A DNA stretch of 64,000 nt from contig NZ_JAKQYJ010000002.1 in assembly GCF_022605525.1 (NCBI RefSeq), forward strand, positions 744,001 to 808,000, given 5' to 3'. This DNA comes from Porphyrobacter sp. GA68. Lineage in GTDB: Bacteria > Pseudomonadota > Alphaproteobacteria > Sphingomonadales > Sphingomonadaceae. Of the stretch, positions 19,831-28,668 are shown in pieces. The notes under the pieces were generated by a model. That model made no database searches and was not told the origin of the DNA. It saw only the letters and a list, made by a program, of their open reading frames with translations. The position numbers and the translations under genes are program-made. Every line of letters starts with the position of its first letter. Position 1 is the first letter of the stretch.

Positions 19831-20801
19831 GGCAACGCGCCTCCGCCTTGTCGGCGGATGTCTGGCGGGATGTTGCTGGCAAACCAGTCCGCCACGGGGC
19901 GCAAGGCCGGATGACGCAAATCGCGCTGAAGTAGTTCCCACACGCGCGGAATCATGGACAGGTAGCGGGGCTTGCCGTCGCGGCGGTCCAGACGGGCGAA
20001 GATGCCGATGATCTTGGCGTTCCTCTGCGCCCCCAGCCGGGCGTAGTCGGACCGGAAGTCCTCGCCCGGCTGCACGGCAGCGATGTAGCGGTCCAGCATC
20101 GCCGACTCGAGCTCCTCAGCCACATCCCGGCGAGCATCCTGCAGCAGCGACACGAGATCATAAGCACGATGACCCACCAGTGCATCCTGGAAGTCGATGA
20201 TTCCCTGCCCGCCAGCGGGCGGCAACATGATGTTTTCGGCGTGGTAGTCACGCAGCACGGTCACACCTGGCTGCTGCCGTTCCAGCAGCGGTTCGAGCAC
20301 GACAGCCCACGCCGTTGTCCAGCTGGCGCGGTCGACCTCAAGCCCGTTCGCTGGACAGAACCATTCGACGAGGAGGTCCACTTCGCGCATGTATGTGGCA
20401 AAGTCATAGGGCGGGAAAGGTCCGGCCCCGTGACCCTGCAACGCAATCAGCGCGTCCACGGCTTCGCCGTAGGCGGCGCGCTCCACGGTACTGTCCGCGT
20501 CGAGCCGTTCGCGCAGCCGGTCGTCGCCGAAATCTTCCAGCAGGATAAAGCCCTGCGCGGCATCCTCGGCAATAATCATCGGCGCGCGGATCTCCCGCTC
20601 CAGCAGCCAGCGGCCCACGTGGAGAAACGGGGCCGGATCCTCGTGCGGAGGCGGCGCGTGCATCAGCATCGCTGAGGCGTCGTCCCGCCAGATCCGGTAG
20701 TACCGCCGGAAGGAAGCATCGCCGGGCAACGGCCGCACCGCCGTGGCCGGCCAGCCCGCGCGTTCGAGAAAGGCAGCTGCCCCTTCAGGTAACTCAGTCA
20801 A
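19827..20801 (-). CDS. amgK: N-acetylmuramate / N-acetylglucosamine anomeric kinase AmgK
   Basis: An aminoglycoside-phosphotransferase-fold kinase of 324 residues predicted to phosphorylate MurNAc at C1 in cell-wall recycling. Key segments are LPGDASFRRYYRIW near the N-terminus, HAPPPHEDPAPF, EDFGDDRLRERL, the catalytic loop VLRDYHAENIMLPP, and IIDFQDALVGHRAYDLVSLLQDARRDV (metal-binding Asp). The start is a TTG at 20801 that overlaps the tsaE stop (TTGA); no ATG is available for more than 40 codons, so the TTG is well supported. It is translationally coupled to both neighbours. Confidence 0.9.
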   Translation of the reverse strand: MTELPEGAAAFLERAGWPATAVRPLPGDASFRRYYRIWRDDASAMLMHAPPPHEDPAPFLHVGRWLLEREIRAPMIIAEDAAQGFILLEDFGDDRLRERLDADSTVERAAYGEAVDALIALQGHGAGPFPPYDFATYMREVDLLVEWFCPANGLEVDRASWTTAWAVVLEPLLERQQPGVTVLRDYHAENIMLPPAGGQGIIDFQDALVGHRAYDLVSLLQDARRDVAEELESAMLDRYIAAVQPGEDFRSDYARLGAQRNAKIIGIFARLDRRDGKPRYLSMIPRVWELLQRDLRHPALRPVADWFASNIPPDIRRQGGGALP

Positions 20802-21241
20802 AGCTTGCGTCCTTCCCAGTCGGTCCCGCGGGTCACGATTGCGGTTCTCCCCCCGTTCTTCAATAGCAGCTCTATGCTAAGGCAGCCCGGCTCGTGGCCG
20901 AAGCCGCCGACCCGCTCCGGCCATTCCGCGATCAGGGCGGCATTCTCCCTCAGGCTCGACAGACCCAACTCCTCCAGTTCCCCAGCATCTGCAAGGCGAT
21001 AGAAGTCGGAGTGGATAACCGTGAAATCGACAGCTGGCGGTTCATACAGTTCCATGATGGTGAAGGTTGGCGACGGAACCTCCCCGGCGTACCCCGCCCC
21101 GTTCAGAATGGCGCGAGCCAGAGTGGTCTTGCCTGCCCCCAATGCCCCGGACAAGGCAATCACGTCGCCCGGCCTCAGCACGGCTGAAACTGCGCGGCCC
21201 AAGGCTGCCATCGCGTCCAGATCGGGCAGGTCGAGTGTCAT
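20798..21241 (-). CDS. tsaE: tRNA threonylcarbamoyladenosine biosynthesis ATPase TsaE
   Basis: TsaE is the P-loop ATPase of the t6A complex acting on ANN-decoding tRNAs. The protein is 147 residues from the ATG at 21241, whose first base is shared with the divL stop (TGATG); a GTG one codon upstream is possible. Walker A LSGALGAGKTTLARA, then PSPTFTIMELYE (the conserved SPTFT), IHSDFYRLADAGELEELGL (HxDxYR) and AALIAEWPERVG (IEWxER-like) are all present. Confidence 0.95.
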   Translation of the reverse strand: MTLDLPDLDAMAALGRAVSAVLRPGDVIALSGALGAGKTTLARAILNGAGYAGEVPSPTFTIMELYEPPAVDFTVIHSDFYRLADAGELEELGLSSLRENAALIAEWPERVGGFGHEPGCLSIELLLKNGGRTAIVTRGTDWEGRKL

Positions 21242-23589
21242 CACTGCAGCGGCAAAGTTATAGTGACAGTGGTGCCGACGTTGGTCCGTGATTGAAAGTC
21301 CACACTGCCGCCATGCGCCTCGATCAACTGGCGGGCCAGGGGTATGCCCAGCCCCTGTCGCCGCTCCACCCCCGACCCGTCGGTCAGTGGCCGCAGTCCG
21401 TCGATTGCACGGGCAAGTTCCGCCTGGCTCATCCCTTGGCCATTGTCGGAAATGACGATCCGGACGGTGTCCCCCTTCTCCTTGAGTTCGATATGGATGC
21501 GGCCGCCCCGGGGTGTTGCCTTGAGGGCATTGTCCAGAAGGTGGCTGATCGCGCGGCGCAGCTGCTGCGGGTCAGCTGACACCGTCCGGCCGGGATTTCC
21601 CCTGAGATCCAGCTTCTGTCCGGCAGCCACGATGTCGCTTTCCCGGGCACGCACCGTCTCCGTCATGAAAGGCAGCAGATCAACGGGCTCCTTCGACAGC
21701 GGCAGAAGTCCCGCCTCGCTCTGCGACAGGTGGAGAACATTTTCCACCTGGTCTATCAGCCGCCCCGCGGCATCCCGGATAGCGGTCACGTAATCCTGCG
21801 CCGTTTCTGTCAACGGGCCCGCCGACCCGCTTGCCAAGAGTTCGGCAAAGCCGCTGATCGAGGTGAGCGGCGTGCGGAATTCATACGACATGTTCGCCAG
21901 GAAGCGGGTCTTCACCGCGTCGGCCTCTTCTAGCGCCCTCGCGCGCTCCTGCAGGGCGGCCTGGGCCTGCCGCGCGGCGGTGACGTCCAGCACCGTCAGC
22001 ATTCCGTTGCCGTCGGGCAGCGGCATGCCTGCATACTCAAGCGTGCGCCCGTCGGCCATGTCCACCCGGCCATGCCGCTTTTGCCGGTCGAGGGTGGCGG
22101 CGCGAATGGTGGTGCCTATGACCTTGGCCTGCTTCGCATTGCGCAGATTGGGCGCGATCGCCGCCAACAATTCCTCGGCCGCCGGATGTTGCTCAAGCAG
22201 TTCAGGGTCGAGCCCCCATGTCCCGGCGAAGCTACGGTTCCACTGCTCGACCTTTCCGTTGGGCGCAAACACCGCCAGCGCTTCGTAAAGGTTGTCGAAT
22301 GTCGCACTGCGTGTACGCAACAGCGTGTCGCGCATGGCGGACATGGCAAGCTGTTCGGTCCGGTCTTCCGCGATAACGACCAGGCCGCCATCGGGCATTG
22401 GCTGGGCAATAACGCGCAGGTGCGTCTTGTCCGGCAATGGCCAGGCCTCTTCCCGGGCCGAGCTGAGCGCAAACCAATCCGCCAACTCGCGCCGCCATGA
22501 CGGAAAGTCGCGCACCACCGGAGTGCGGTTTGCGTCTCTCGCCAGCGAAAGGACCTGCTCGAACGGCAGGCGATCCGATACCGCCGCGGGAGGCAGCGCG
22601 AATGCGCGGTAAAACGGCTGGTTCGCGAAAGTCAGCCGGCGCTGGGGATCGAACTGGGCGACGCCGACCGACAACTGGTCCAGCATCTGCCGCTGCGCCT
22701 CGCGAAAGGCGCGGAACTGGCGCGACTGCTCCTCCATCTCCTCGATGTCGATGGCATAGCCGGCTATACCTTCCGCCCCCAGCGGCAGATCAGTGACCCT
22801 GAGCGATCGGCGTTCCTGCCGCACAGTGGCCGCCACTATCCGTTCTATCGGAGCACCCTTGTCGGCTGCCTGCTGAGCGGTTTGAGAGGCGCTTCGACCC
22901 CCCTGCGGCTCGACCAGCTCGATCTGCTCGGCGATCACGGCTTCCGCATTCGGCGCGTTCACCGCTTCGATATAGGCGCCGTTGACCAGCCGCAGGCGAG
23001 CATCGGGGCCGCGAAACCACATCGGCATCGGCGCAGCCTCAATCAGGCCAACCAGCGCGGCGAAGTCGCCGCGCGCGCGGTCCGCTTCCTGCCTGAGGTA
23101 GTTCAGTTCCTCATGACTTTCGGTGAAGTCGAACACCCACACGAGAGCCGCCGCGCTGGGGTAGATTTCCGGGTCGGCGATCACGCCGCGCAGTGACAGG
23201 GTGCGCTTGGACCCTGGCGGCGTCAGGGCCAGCTTGAACGGCGCGGCGGTGCGCTGCGTCCGGCGCACCATGGTGGTGAGTTGCTCCACCTGCGCTTCGG
23301 TCAGACCGCTTTCGCCGTCGCCCGCCAGCTCGGTCAAGTATTCCGGCATCCGTTCAAGACCCAGCCAGCGGGCGAGCCGTTGCGGCGCCTCAACGCGCCC
23401 ATCAGTCCGGACAAGAAGCGGAACGGCAGGCGCCTCCTCAAGGATCCGTGACAGGCGGACCACAGCACGGCGCGCCGTGTCCGCCCCAAGTACCCGGGCG
23501 TTTGCCCGGATCATCAGCCAAGCCGCTCCGGCTGTCCACAACGCCAGCAGGAGGCCGATCAGCACAAGCACAGTGGCGGAGATTTCCAT
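21241..23589 (-). CDS. divL: DivL-type PAS sensor kinase homologue with tyrosine in place of the phospho-histidine
   Basis: A 782-residue membrane-anchored kinase. One N-terminal transmembrane helix (about residues 5-27) is followed by several PAS-like modules (around 60-130, 180-270, 320-410 and 430-540), then a dimerisation domain and an ATPase domain. The H-box reads FLANMSYEFRTPLTSISGF, so Tyr569 (codon 21883-21885) stands where histidine kinases have His. Downstream the N-box (RAISHLLDNALKATP) and DNGQGM and GLGIPL glycine boxes remain. This replacement is the hallmark of Caulobacter DivL, which controls the CckA-CtrA pathway. The gene heads the operon with tsaE. Confidence 0.85.
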   Translation of the reverse strand: MEISATVLVLIGLLLALWTAGAAWLMIRANARVLGADTARRAVVRLSRILEEAPAVPLLVRTDGRVEAPQRLARWLGLERMPEYLTELAGDGESGLTEAQVEQLTTMVRRTQRTAAPFKLALTPPGSKRTLSLRGVIADPEIYPSAAALVWVFDFTESHEELNYLRQEADRARGDFAALVGLIEAAPMPMWFRGPDARLRLVNGAYIEAVNAPNAEAVIAEQIELVEPQGGRSASQTAQQAADKGAPIERIVAATVRQERRSLRVTDLPLGAEGIAGYAIDIEEMEEQSRQFRAFREAQRQMLDQLSVGVAQFDPQRRLTFANQPFYRAFALPPAAVSDRLPFEQVLSLARDANRTPVVRDFPSWRRELADWFALSSAREEAWPLPDKTHLRVIAQPMPDGGLVVIAEDRTEQLAMSAMRDTLLRTRSATFDNLYEALAVFAPNGKVEQWNRSFAGTWGLDPELLEQHPAAEELLAAIAPNLRNAKQAKVIGTTIRAATLDRQKRHGRVDMADGRTLEYAGMPLPDGNGMLTVLDVTAARQAQAALQERARALEEADAVKTRFLANMSYEFRTPLTSISGFAELLASGSAGPLTETAQDYVTAIRDAAGRLIDQVENVLHLSQSEAGLLPLSKEPVDLLPFMTETVRARESDIVAAGQKLDLRGNPGRTVSADPQQLRRAISHLLDNALKATPRGGRIHIELKEKGDTVRIVISDNGQGMSQAELARAIDGLRPLTDGSGVERRQGLGIPLARQLIEAHGGSVDFQSRTNVGTTVTITLPLQ

Positions 23590-23643
23590 CCCCTAGCCGC
23601 TATTCACCACCGCCGGCCTCCGCAAGAGGCAAGCGCGAGCGGT

Positions 23644-25068
23644 TCAGTAACGGTAGTGCTCCGGTTTGAACGGACCTGCTTGCGGCACACCGATGTAATC
23701 CGCCTGTCGCTGGCTCAGCTGCGTCAACTGCACACCCAGCTTCTCCAGATGCAGCGCCGCCACCTTTTCGTCGAGATGCTTGGGTAGCACGTACACCTGG
23801 TTGCTGTATTCGCCCGCCTTTGTGAACAGCTCGATCTGCGCGAGCACCTGATTGGTGAAGCTCGCGCTCATCACGAAGCTGGGATGCCCGGTCGCGCAGC
23901 CCAGGTTCACCAGCCGCCCTTTGGCCAGGATGATGATCGACTTGCCGTCCGGGAAGGTGACGATGTCGGTCCCTTCCTTCACTTCCTTCCAGTCGTAGTT
24001 CGACAGGGCGCTGATCTGTATCTCGCTGTCGAAGTGGCCGATGTTGGAGACAATGGCCATCGGCTTCATCGCCTTCATGTGCTCGGCGGTGATAACGTCC
24101 TCGTTGCCGGTCGCGGTGACAAAGATGTCGGCTCGCTTCACGGCCTCTTCCATCGTGACCACTTCGAACCCGTCCATCGCTGCCTGCAACGCGCAAATGG
24201 GGTCGATTTCCGTCACCATGACCCGGGCGCCGCCGTTGCGCAGCGAAGCCGCCGAACCCTTGCCGACATCGCCATAACCGGCGACGCAGGCCACCTTCCC
24301 GGCCAACATAACGTCGGTCGCCCGGCGGATCGCGTCGACCAGCGATTCCTTGCAACCGTAAAGGTTATCGAACTTCGATTTGGTGACGCTGTCATTCACA
24401 TTGATCGCGGGGAACGGCAGCTTGCCCTGCTTGGCGATCTGGTACAGCCGCATCACGCCCGTGGTCGTCTCCTCGGAAACGCCGCGAATGTTCTGCACCG
24501 ACTTGGTCAGATAGCCGGGGCGATCGGCGACGAACGCCTTCAAAGCTCGCTGAAACTCGATCTCCTCCGCGTTCTGCGGGTCGGGCAGGGTTTCGCCCGC
24601 TTCGATACGTGCACCCCAGAGAGCGAACATGGTCGCATCGCCGCCATCGTCCAGGATCATGTTGGCGGTGCGATCCCGGTCCTCGTCGGTGGACCAGTCG
24701 AAGATGCGGCCGACATAGTCCCAGTAATCCGCCAGGCTTTCGCCCTTGATGGCGAATACCGGCACCCCGGTATCGGCGATGGCAGCGGCCGCATGATCCT
24801 GCGTCGAAAAGATGTTGCAGGTGGCCCAGCGCACGTCCGCGCCGAGAGCGGTCAGGGTTTCTATCAGCACGGCGGTCTGGATGGTCATGTGGAGCGAGCC
24901 GGTGATCCGCGCCCCCGCAAGTGGCTTGGCCACCCCATATTCCTCGCGCAGCGCCATCAGCCCCGGCATTTCGGTTTCGGCAATGGCGATCTCATCGCGG
25001 CCGTATCGGGCAAGGCCGATATCCTTGATGACGTAGTCGTTCGTGCTGGCGTCGAGCGTGCGGGTCAA
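23644..25068 (-). CDS. ahcY: S-adenosyl-L-homocysteine hydrolase
   Basis: AhcY splits SAH to adenosine and homocysteine, relieving inhibition of methyltransferases. The best start is a TTG at 25068 with AAAGGA five bases upstream; this gives 474 residues, the family size, beginning [19 protein letters not shown]. The longer ORF from 25248 has no support. Visible: [48 protein letters not shown], the NAD-binding [11 protein letters not shown], and the C-terminal KPEHYRY. No ATG lies before the conserved N-terminus. It ends 54 bp before divL and runs in the same direction. Confidence 0.95.
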   Translation of the reverse strand: MTRTLDASTNDYVIKDIGLARYGRDEIAIAETEMPGLMALREEYGVAKPLAGARITGSLHMTIQTAVLIETLTALGADVRWATCNIFSTQDHAAAAIADTGVPVFAIKGESLADYWDYVGRIFDWSTDEDRDRTANMILDDGGDATMFALWGARIEAGETLPDPQNAEEIEFQRALKAFVADRPGYLTKSVQNIRGVSEETTTGVMRLYQIAKQGKLPFPAINVNDSVTKSKFDNLYGCKESLVDAIRRATDVMLAGKVACVAGYGDVGKGSAASLRNGGARVMVTEIDPICALQAAMDGFEVVTMEEAVKRADIFVTATGNEDVITAEHMKAMKPMAIVSNIGHFDSEIQISALSNYDWKEVKEGTDIVTFPDGKSIIILAKGRLVNLGCATGHPSFVMSASFTNQVLAQIELFTKAGEYSNQVYVLPKHLDEKVAALHLEKLGVQLTQLSQRQADYIGVPQAGPFKPEHYRY

Positions 25069-25241
25069 AGCAAATCCTTTCAAGAAACCGCCTGCGGCAA
25101 GCAGGCCGGCCGCGGCATTGTTGGCGCCGCCACTAGCGCCAGGGCGGAAGGAGGGCAACCGGAGCACTCCGCTTGCTTTGCCCGGCGGCACCTTTATCTG
25201 GTCGGCCAGGTACAACCCTTCAACCAGAGGAACTCCAGACA
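25069..25241. promoter_or_regulatory. Divergent ahcY/peroxiredoxin control region with two hairpins
   Basis: The 173-bp interval separates the divergent starts of ahcY and the peroxiredoxin. It contains GCCTGC-GGCAA-GCAGGC (25090-25106) and a longer imperfect hairpin: GGGCAA (25153-25158) with TTGCCC (25178-25183) around CGGAG/CTCCG (25160-25171). Read in the ahcY direction these would fold in its 5' leader. I could not match the conserved core of the SAH riboswitch, so no riboswitch is claimed. Confidence 0.4.
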
Positions 25242-25721
25242 ATGGCAATCAGCGTAGGCGACAAGCTCCCCGATGTGCAGCTCGTGAAAGCGGGTGAAAA
25301 CGGTCCGGAAAAGATCCAGACGGCCGAGTACTTCGCCGGCAAGAAGGTCGCGCTTTTCTCCGTTCCCGGCGCCTACACACCCACCTGCTCGGCCAAGCAC
25401 CTGCCCGGCTTCATCGAACAGGCCGGCGCGTTGAAGGGCAAGGGTGTGGACGAAATCGCCTGCACCGCGGTCAACGATGCTTTTGTCCTGTCCGCCTGGC
25501 GCAAGGAAAATGGCGCGGACGCGGTTACCATGCTGGCCGATGGCAACGGTGACTTTGCCGAAAGCCTCGGTCTCACAATGGATGGCAGCGGCTTTGGCAT
25601 GGGCAAACGGGGACAACGCTGGTCCATGATCGTCGATGACGGCGTCGTACGCGAACTCAACGTGGAGCAGCCGGGCGCCTTCGAGGTGTCGAGCGCGGAG
25701 CATCTGCTGGGCCAATTGTAA
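25242..25721 (+). CDS. Peroxiredoxin (Prx5 / redoxin family)
   Basis: A 160-residue thiol peroxidase that reduces H2O2 and organic peroxides. The ATG at 25242 has AGAGGA upstream. The peroxidatic site lies in [19 protein letters not shown] (PxxxT/SxxC signature), and [14 protein letters not shown] and [13 protein letters not shown] are Prx5-type landmarks. A resolving cysteine is not obvious apart from the one in DEIACTAV, so glutathione or thioredoxin may reduce it. It is divergent from ahcY and followed by a terminator-like hairpin. Confidence 0.93.
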   Translation: MAISVGDKLPDVQLVKAGENGPEKIQTAEYFAGKKVALFSVPGAYTPTCSAKHLPGFIEQAGALKGKGVDEIACTAVNDAFVLSAWRKENGADAVTMLADGNGDFAESLGLTMDGSGFGMGKRGQRWSMIVDDGVVRELNVEQPGAFEVSSAEHLLGQL

Positions 25722-25732
25722 AAACTTCACCG

Positions 25733-25781
25733 TCTCCCGCTGGCACTCCGGAAGCCTTTTCGGGCGAACGCCAGCGGGAGA
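25733..25781 (+). terminator. Hairpin downstream of the peroxiredoxin gene
   Basis: TCTCCCGCTGGC (25733-25744) pairs perfectly over 12 bp with GCCAGCGGGAGA (25770-25781), starting 11 bases after the peroxiredoxin stop. The loop is 25 nt and contains further weak pairing. No clear T-run follows on the plus strand. Confidence 0.6.
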
Positions 25782-25868
25782 TGCTACACCAGCCACCCCT
25801 GCTGGACAGGGGATCTAGTGCAGAGGTCACTAAGTGCGAAGGGCACGCACCGCTGTCTCGCAGCCGCC

Positions 25869-26477
25869 CTAATACCCCATCAGGCTGAGCACTTCCTTCC
25901 GGCTGCGCTCGTCCTCCAGGAATGAGCCGAGCAGCTTGCTCGTCACCATCTGCACGCCCGGTGTCCTGACCCCGCGCGCGGTCATGCAGGCGTGGCTTGC
26001 CTCGATCACCACCGCGACCCCGTGCGGCCGCAGATGATCCCAGACGCAGTTGGCGACCTCCGCCGTCAGACGCTCCTGTATCTGCAGCCGGCGGGCAAAC
26101 CCGTGGAGCACGCGGGCAAGCTTGCTGATGCCCACCACCCGATCGCGGGGCAAATAGGCGATGGCCGCCTTGCCGATGATGGGCGCCATGTGATGTTCGC
26201 AATGCGACTGGAACGGAATGTCCCGCAGCAGCACGATCTCGTCATAGCCGCCCACTTCCTCGAACACGCGGGAAAGGTGCACGGCAGGATCTTCGGTGTA
26301 ACCCAGGCAGTATTCGCGCCATGCCCGCGCTACCCGCGCCGGCGTGTCCCGCAACCCCTCGCGTGTTGGATCGTCGCCCGCCCAGCGGATCAGGGTGCGC
26401 ACCGCGTCCTGCACCTCTGCGGGCACCGGCGGCTTGCCGCGCTGATCGTCTTCGTCGGGTCCGACCAGACTGCTCAT
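25869..26477 (-). CDS. folE: GTP cyclohydrolase I
   Basis: FolE converts GTP to dihydroneopterin triphosphate, the first step of folate synthesis. The protein is 202 residues. Zinc-binding and catalytic elements are visible: FQSHCEHHMAPIIGKA (Cys and His ligands), GISKLARVLHGFARRLQIQERLT, and ASHACMTARGVR (second Cys ligand). The ATG overlaps the stop of the upstream phospholipase-D gene (ATGA), so the two are co-translated. Confidence 0.97.
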   Translation of the reverse strand: MSSLVGPDEDDQRGKPPVPAEVQDAVRTLIRWAGDDPTREGLRDTPARVARAWREYCLGYTEDPAVHLSRVFEEVGGYDEIVLLRDIPFQSHCEHHMAPIIGKAAIAYLPRDRVVGISKLARVLHGFARRLQIQERLTAEVANCVWDHLRPHGVAVVIEASHACMTARGVRTPGVQMVTSKLLGSFLEDERSRKEVLSLMGY

Positions 26478-28018
26478 CTTTTTCTCCTCAGTCGCTCCCG
26501 AATGCGGCGCAGGCGCGAACCTTCACGAAACAGCCCGCCTTTGGCAAAGGGTTCAAACATGTCCTCCGGCCGTTCTGGGTCGAGCAGAGCTGAATCGGCC
26601 AACGTCTCTTCCACCGCCGTCAGTTCCGGCGGATGATAACGCCGCAACGTCCGGCGGGCGCCCGGTTGTTCTGCGGCCTTTTCGATGAAGGCCCGCAGCG
26701 ATCCGGCCTGTTGTACCAGGGCGTCTACATCCTCCTCGGGAACATCGCAGTGTTCGGCCAGCAGGGAATGACGCAGCTTCCTGATGGCCGGGCCACAATG
26801 CCCGTTCGCCGGACGCGCGCAGTCGATGCTGACGTCGCATTCGCTGTCGAGGCCAAGCGACCGGTTGTTCATGTTTGCCGAACCGATGCGCAGGATCTCA
26901 TCATCCACTATGCAGATCTTGGCGTGGACATAGATCGACGTCTCGCCTGTGAACGGCATCCACAGCGAAAATCGTCCGTGCCGGTCGGCCGCCTCGATCG
27001 TGCGGACCAGCTGCGCGCGGGCATGGTCCATCGCCTGCTGTTCCAGCCATCCATCGGCATGGGGCGGGTGGACGATGACAATCTCCGGCGGATCATCTTC
27101 GGCAAGACGCTTGACTATCGCCTCGGCGATGGCGCGCGAGGCAAAGTACTGGCTTTCGGCGTAGATGAACCGTTTCGCCCGGCCGATGTGGCGGACGAAC
27201 AGTTGCTCGATCTCGTGGACGGCCTTCCAGTTCCGATAACAGGCGCGAGTGCGGCTGATGGCGACTTCCACGTTCTCGAACTGCACGGCCAGATCGTCGG
27301 GCCACAGGCTTTCCGATGCGGGCGTCACTTCATCCAGTGGCTTGCCGCCCGCCCTGAGCCAGCGATCCTCGCCCAGTTCGGCCAGATCGCGCGCCACCGG
27401 GCCTTCCAGCATCATGGTGGCGTCGTGCCAGGGGCCATGCCGCTTGCCGCCCGGCAGCCTGCGGCGGCGGTCATGTTCCAGATGTTCCCGCGTGTCCCAG
27501 CGTTTCACTGTCATGTCGATGCCCCCGCACACCGCCAGTCGATTGTCGAGCACCACGATCTTCTGGTGATGCGAACAGCCGATCGGATGCGCGTTGTCGA
27601 ACTTGAAGTCGATCTGCCGGTGCGGCCACCACCGCACAAGGTCCATCCACATCGCCCCGCGAAAGACGAACTGGAATACGCTGATACTCCATTTGAGGAT
27701 ACGGATTTCAAGCTCAGGTCGATGCCGGACCAGCCACACGAAGAACCCGCCCAGCCGCGACGGATACCCGCCTCGCCTTCCCTTCTGATACCACCGCCGA
27801 CCCCTGGCGAGGTGAATGCGCGTGTCGAAATCCCACCCAATCAGGAAGATCCGCCGGCGCGCCTTCAGCATGGCCTGCTGCATGACGGCGAAGTAATCGG
27901 CCGCGTCGACGATCACGCTGACCCGCTCTGCCTTGGTATAGCGCCAGACGCCTGGCTCTATCCCGTCGGCAAGACGCGATACCTGCGATGAGTCGTCCTT
28001 ATCCGAGCCGAATATCAC
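26474..28018 (-). CDS. Phospholipase D / cardiolipin synthase-like protein
   Basis: A PLD-superfamily phosphodiesterase or phosphatidyltransferase. Two HKD motifs are intact: SHHQKIVVLDNRLAVCGGID and YVHAKICIVDDEILRIGSANM, the second followed by NNRSLGLDSECD. The GTG at 28018, with GGGAGGGTGAGG just before it, gives 514 residues (IFGSDKDDSSQ...); the ORF could extend to 28105 but would then overlap the divergent zincin gene. No clear signal peptide or membrane helix, although FFVWLVRHR and FQFVFRG are hydrophobic. Coupled to folE by a 4-bp overlap, with no obvious functional link. Confidence 0.88.
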   Translation of the reverse strand: MIFGSDKDDSSQVSRLADGIEPGVWRYTKAERVSVIVDAADYFAVMQQAMLKARRRIFLIGWDFDTRIHLARGRRWYQKGRRGGYPSRLGGFFVWLVRHRPELEIRILKWSISVFQFVFRGAMWMDLVRWWPHRQIDFKFDNAHPIGCSHHQKIVVLDNRLAVCGGIDMTVKRWDTREHLEHDRRRRLPGGKRHGPWHDATMMLEGPVARDLAELGEDRWLRAGGKPLDEVTPASESLWPDDLAVQFENVEVAISRTRACYRNWKAVHEIEQLFVRHIGRAKRFIYAESQYFASRAIAEAIVKRLAEDDPPEIVIVHPPHADGWLEQQAMDHARAQLVRTIEAADRHGRFSLWMPFTGETSIYVHAKICIVDDEILRIGSANMNNRSLGLDSECDVSIDCARPANGHCGPAIRKLRHSLLAEHCDVPEEDVDALVQQAGSLRAFIEKAAEQPGARRTLRRYHPPELTAVEETLADSALLDPERPEDMFEPFAKGGLFREGSRLRRIRERLRRKR

Positions 28019-28083
28019 CCTCACCCTCCCGCTGGCGGGCAAACACCGCCGCAACCTTGTCGGGAGACAGCGGGGGCACGATA

Positions 28084-28491
28084 ATGTCAAGCATGGATAC
28101 CCCACTGCTCCACGGCCCGGATGCCGCCTACTTCATGGCGCAGGCCCGCGCGGTGCTGGACGCGCTGCCCGCTCACTTCCGAGCACAACTGACCGACATC
28201 GCGCTTGAGGTGGCCGAGTTTGCCACCGCGGATCAGCTGGCGGCGGTGGGCCTGGCGGACAAGTGGGAGCTGTCGGGCCTCTATCATGGCCGACCCTTGC
28301 CGGACCAGTCGATCTGGTCCTCGGGCGACCTGCCGCCGACCATTTCCCTGTTCCGGCAACCGCTTCTTGCCGAATGGCACGAAACGCGGGTCGAACTGGA
28401 TGACCTCATCCGCCATGTGACAATCCACGAGGCGGGGCACCACTTCGGCTTTTCCGACGACGACATGCACTGGCTGGAAGAAGAGGCATAG
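28084..28491 (+). CDS. Small zincin-type metallopeptidase
   Basis: A 135-residue cytosolic protein with the zincin signature HVTIHEAGHHFGFSDDDMHWLEEEA at its C-terminus (HExxH plus a downstream Asp/Glu cluster), matching the metallopeptidase family formerly DUF1025. The ATG at 28084 is chosen; a second at 28093 is equally possible. The substrate is unknown for the family. It is divergent from the phospholipase-D gene and followed by the tRNA-Arg remnant region. Confidence 0.85.
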   Translation: MSSMDTPLLHGPDAAYFMAQARAVLDALPAHFRAQLTDIALEVAEFATADQLAAVGLADKWELSGLYHGRPLPDQSIWSSGDLPPTISLFRQPLLAEWHETRVELDDLIRHVTIHEAGHHFGFSDDDMHWLEEEA

Positions 28492-28540
28492 CTCCCGCGC
28501 GAGCCGCCTTGTCGCAGCGGGGCGGAAGATGTTGGGGAAG

Positions 28541-28558
28541 TGGCGCGCCCGGAAGGAT
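28541..28558 (-). repeat. 18-bp duplicate of the tRNA-Arg 3' end (attachment-site-like scar)
   Basis: TGGCGCGCCCGGAAGGAT occurs at 28541-28558 and again at 28666-28683, where it forms the CCA end, acceptor strand and part of the T arm of tRNA-Arg. The copies are 125 bp apart in direct orientation. A displaced tRNA 3' end is what integrative elements leave when they recombine into tRNA genes. No integrase or cargo lies between the copies. Confidence 0.7.
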
Positions 28559-28631
28559 AGGCTTTCGCTGGCGCTCCAGCCGTCTCCGCTTCGCTTCGAC
28601 TCCGAACCGTTCGAACCTGCCAAAGGCAGAA

Positions 28632-28668
28632 CCAGAAAGAGCCACCCCAGCGGGATGGCTCTTTCTGG
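28632..28668 (-). terminator. Strong hairpin overlapping the CCA end of tRNA-Arg
   Basis: CCAGAAAGAGCCA (28632-28644) pairs perfectly over 13 bp with TGGCTCTTTCTGG (28656-28668). The last three bases of the plus-strand arm are the complement of the tRNA CCA, so the terminator stem starts within the tRNA gene. A second small hairpin CTGCC-AAA-GGCAG follows at 28617-28629. No long T-run is present. Confidence 0.75.

Noticed and set aside
25069-25241. SAH riboswitch upstream of ahcY
   Set aside because: The hairpins do not show the conserved SAH-riboswitch core by eye.
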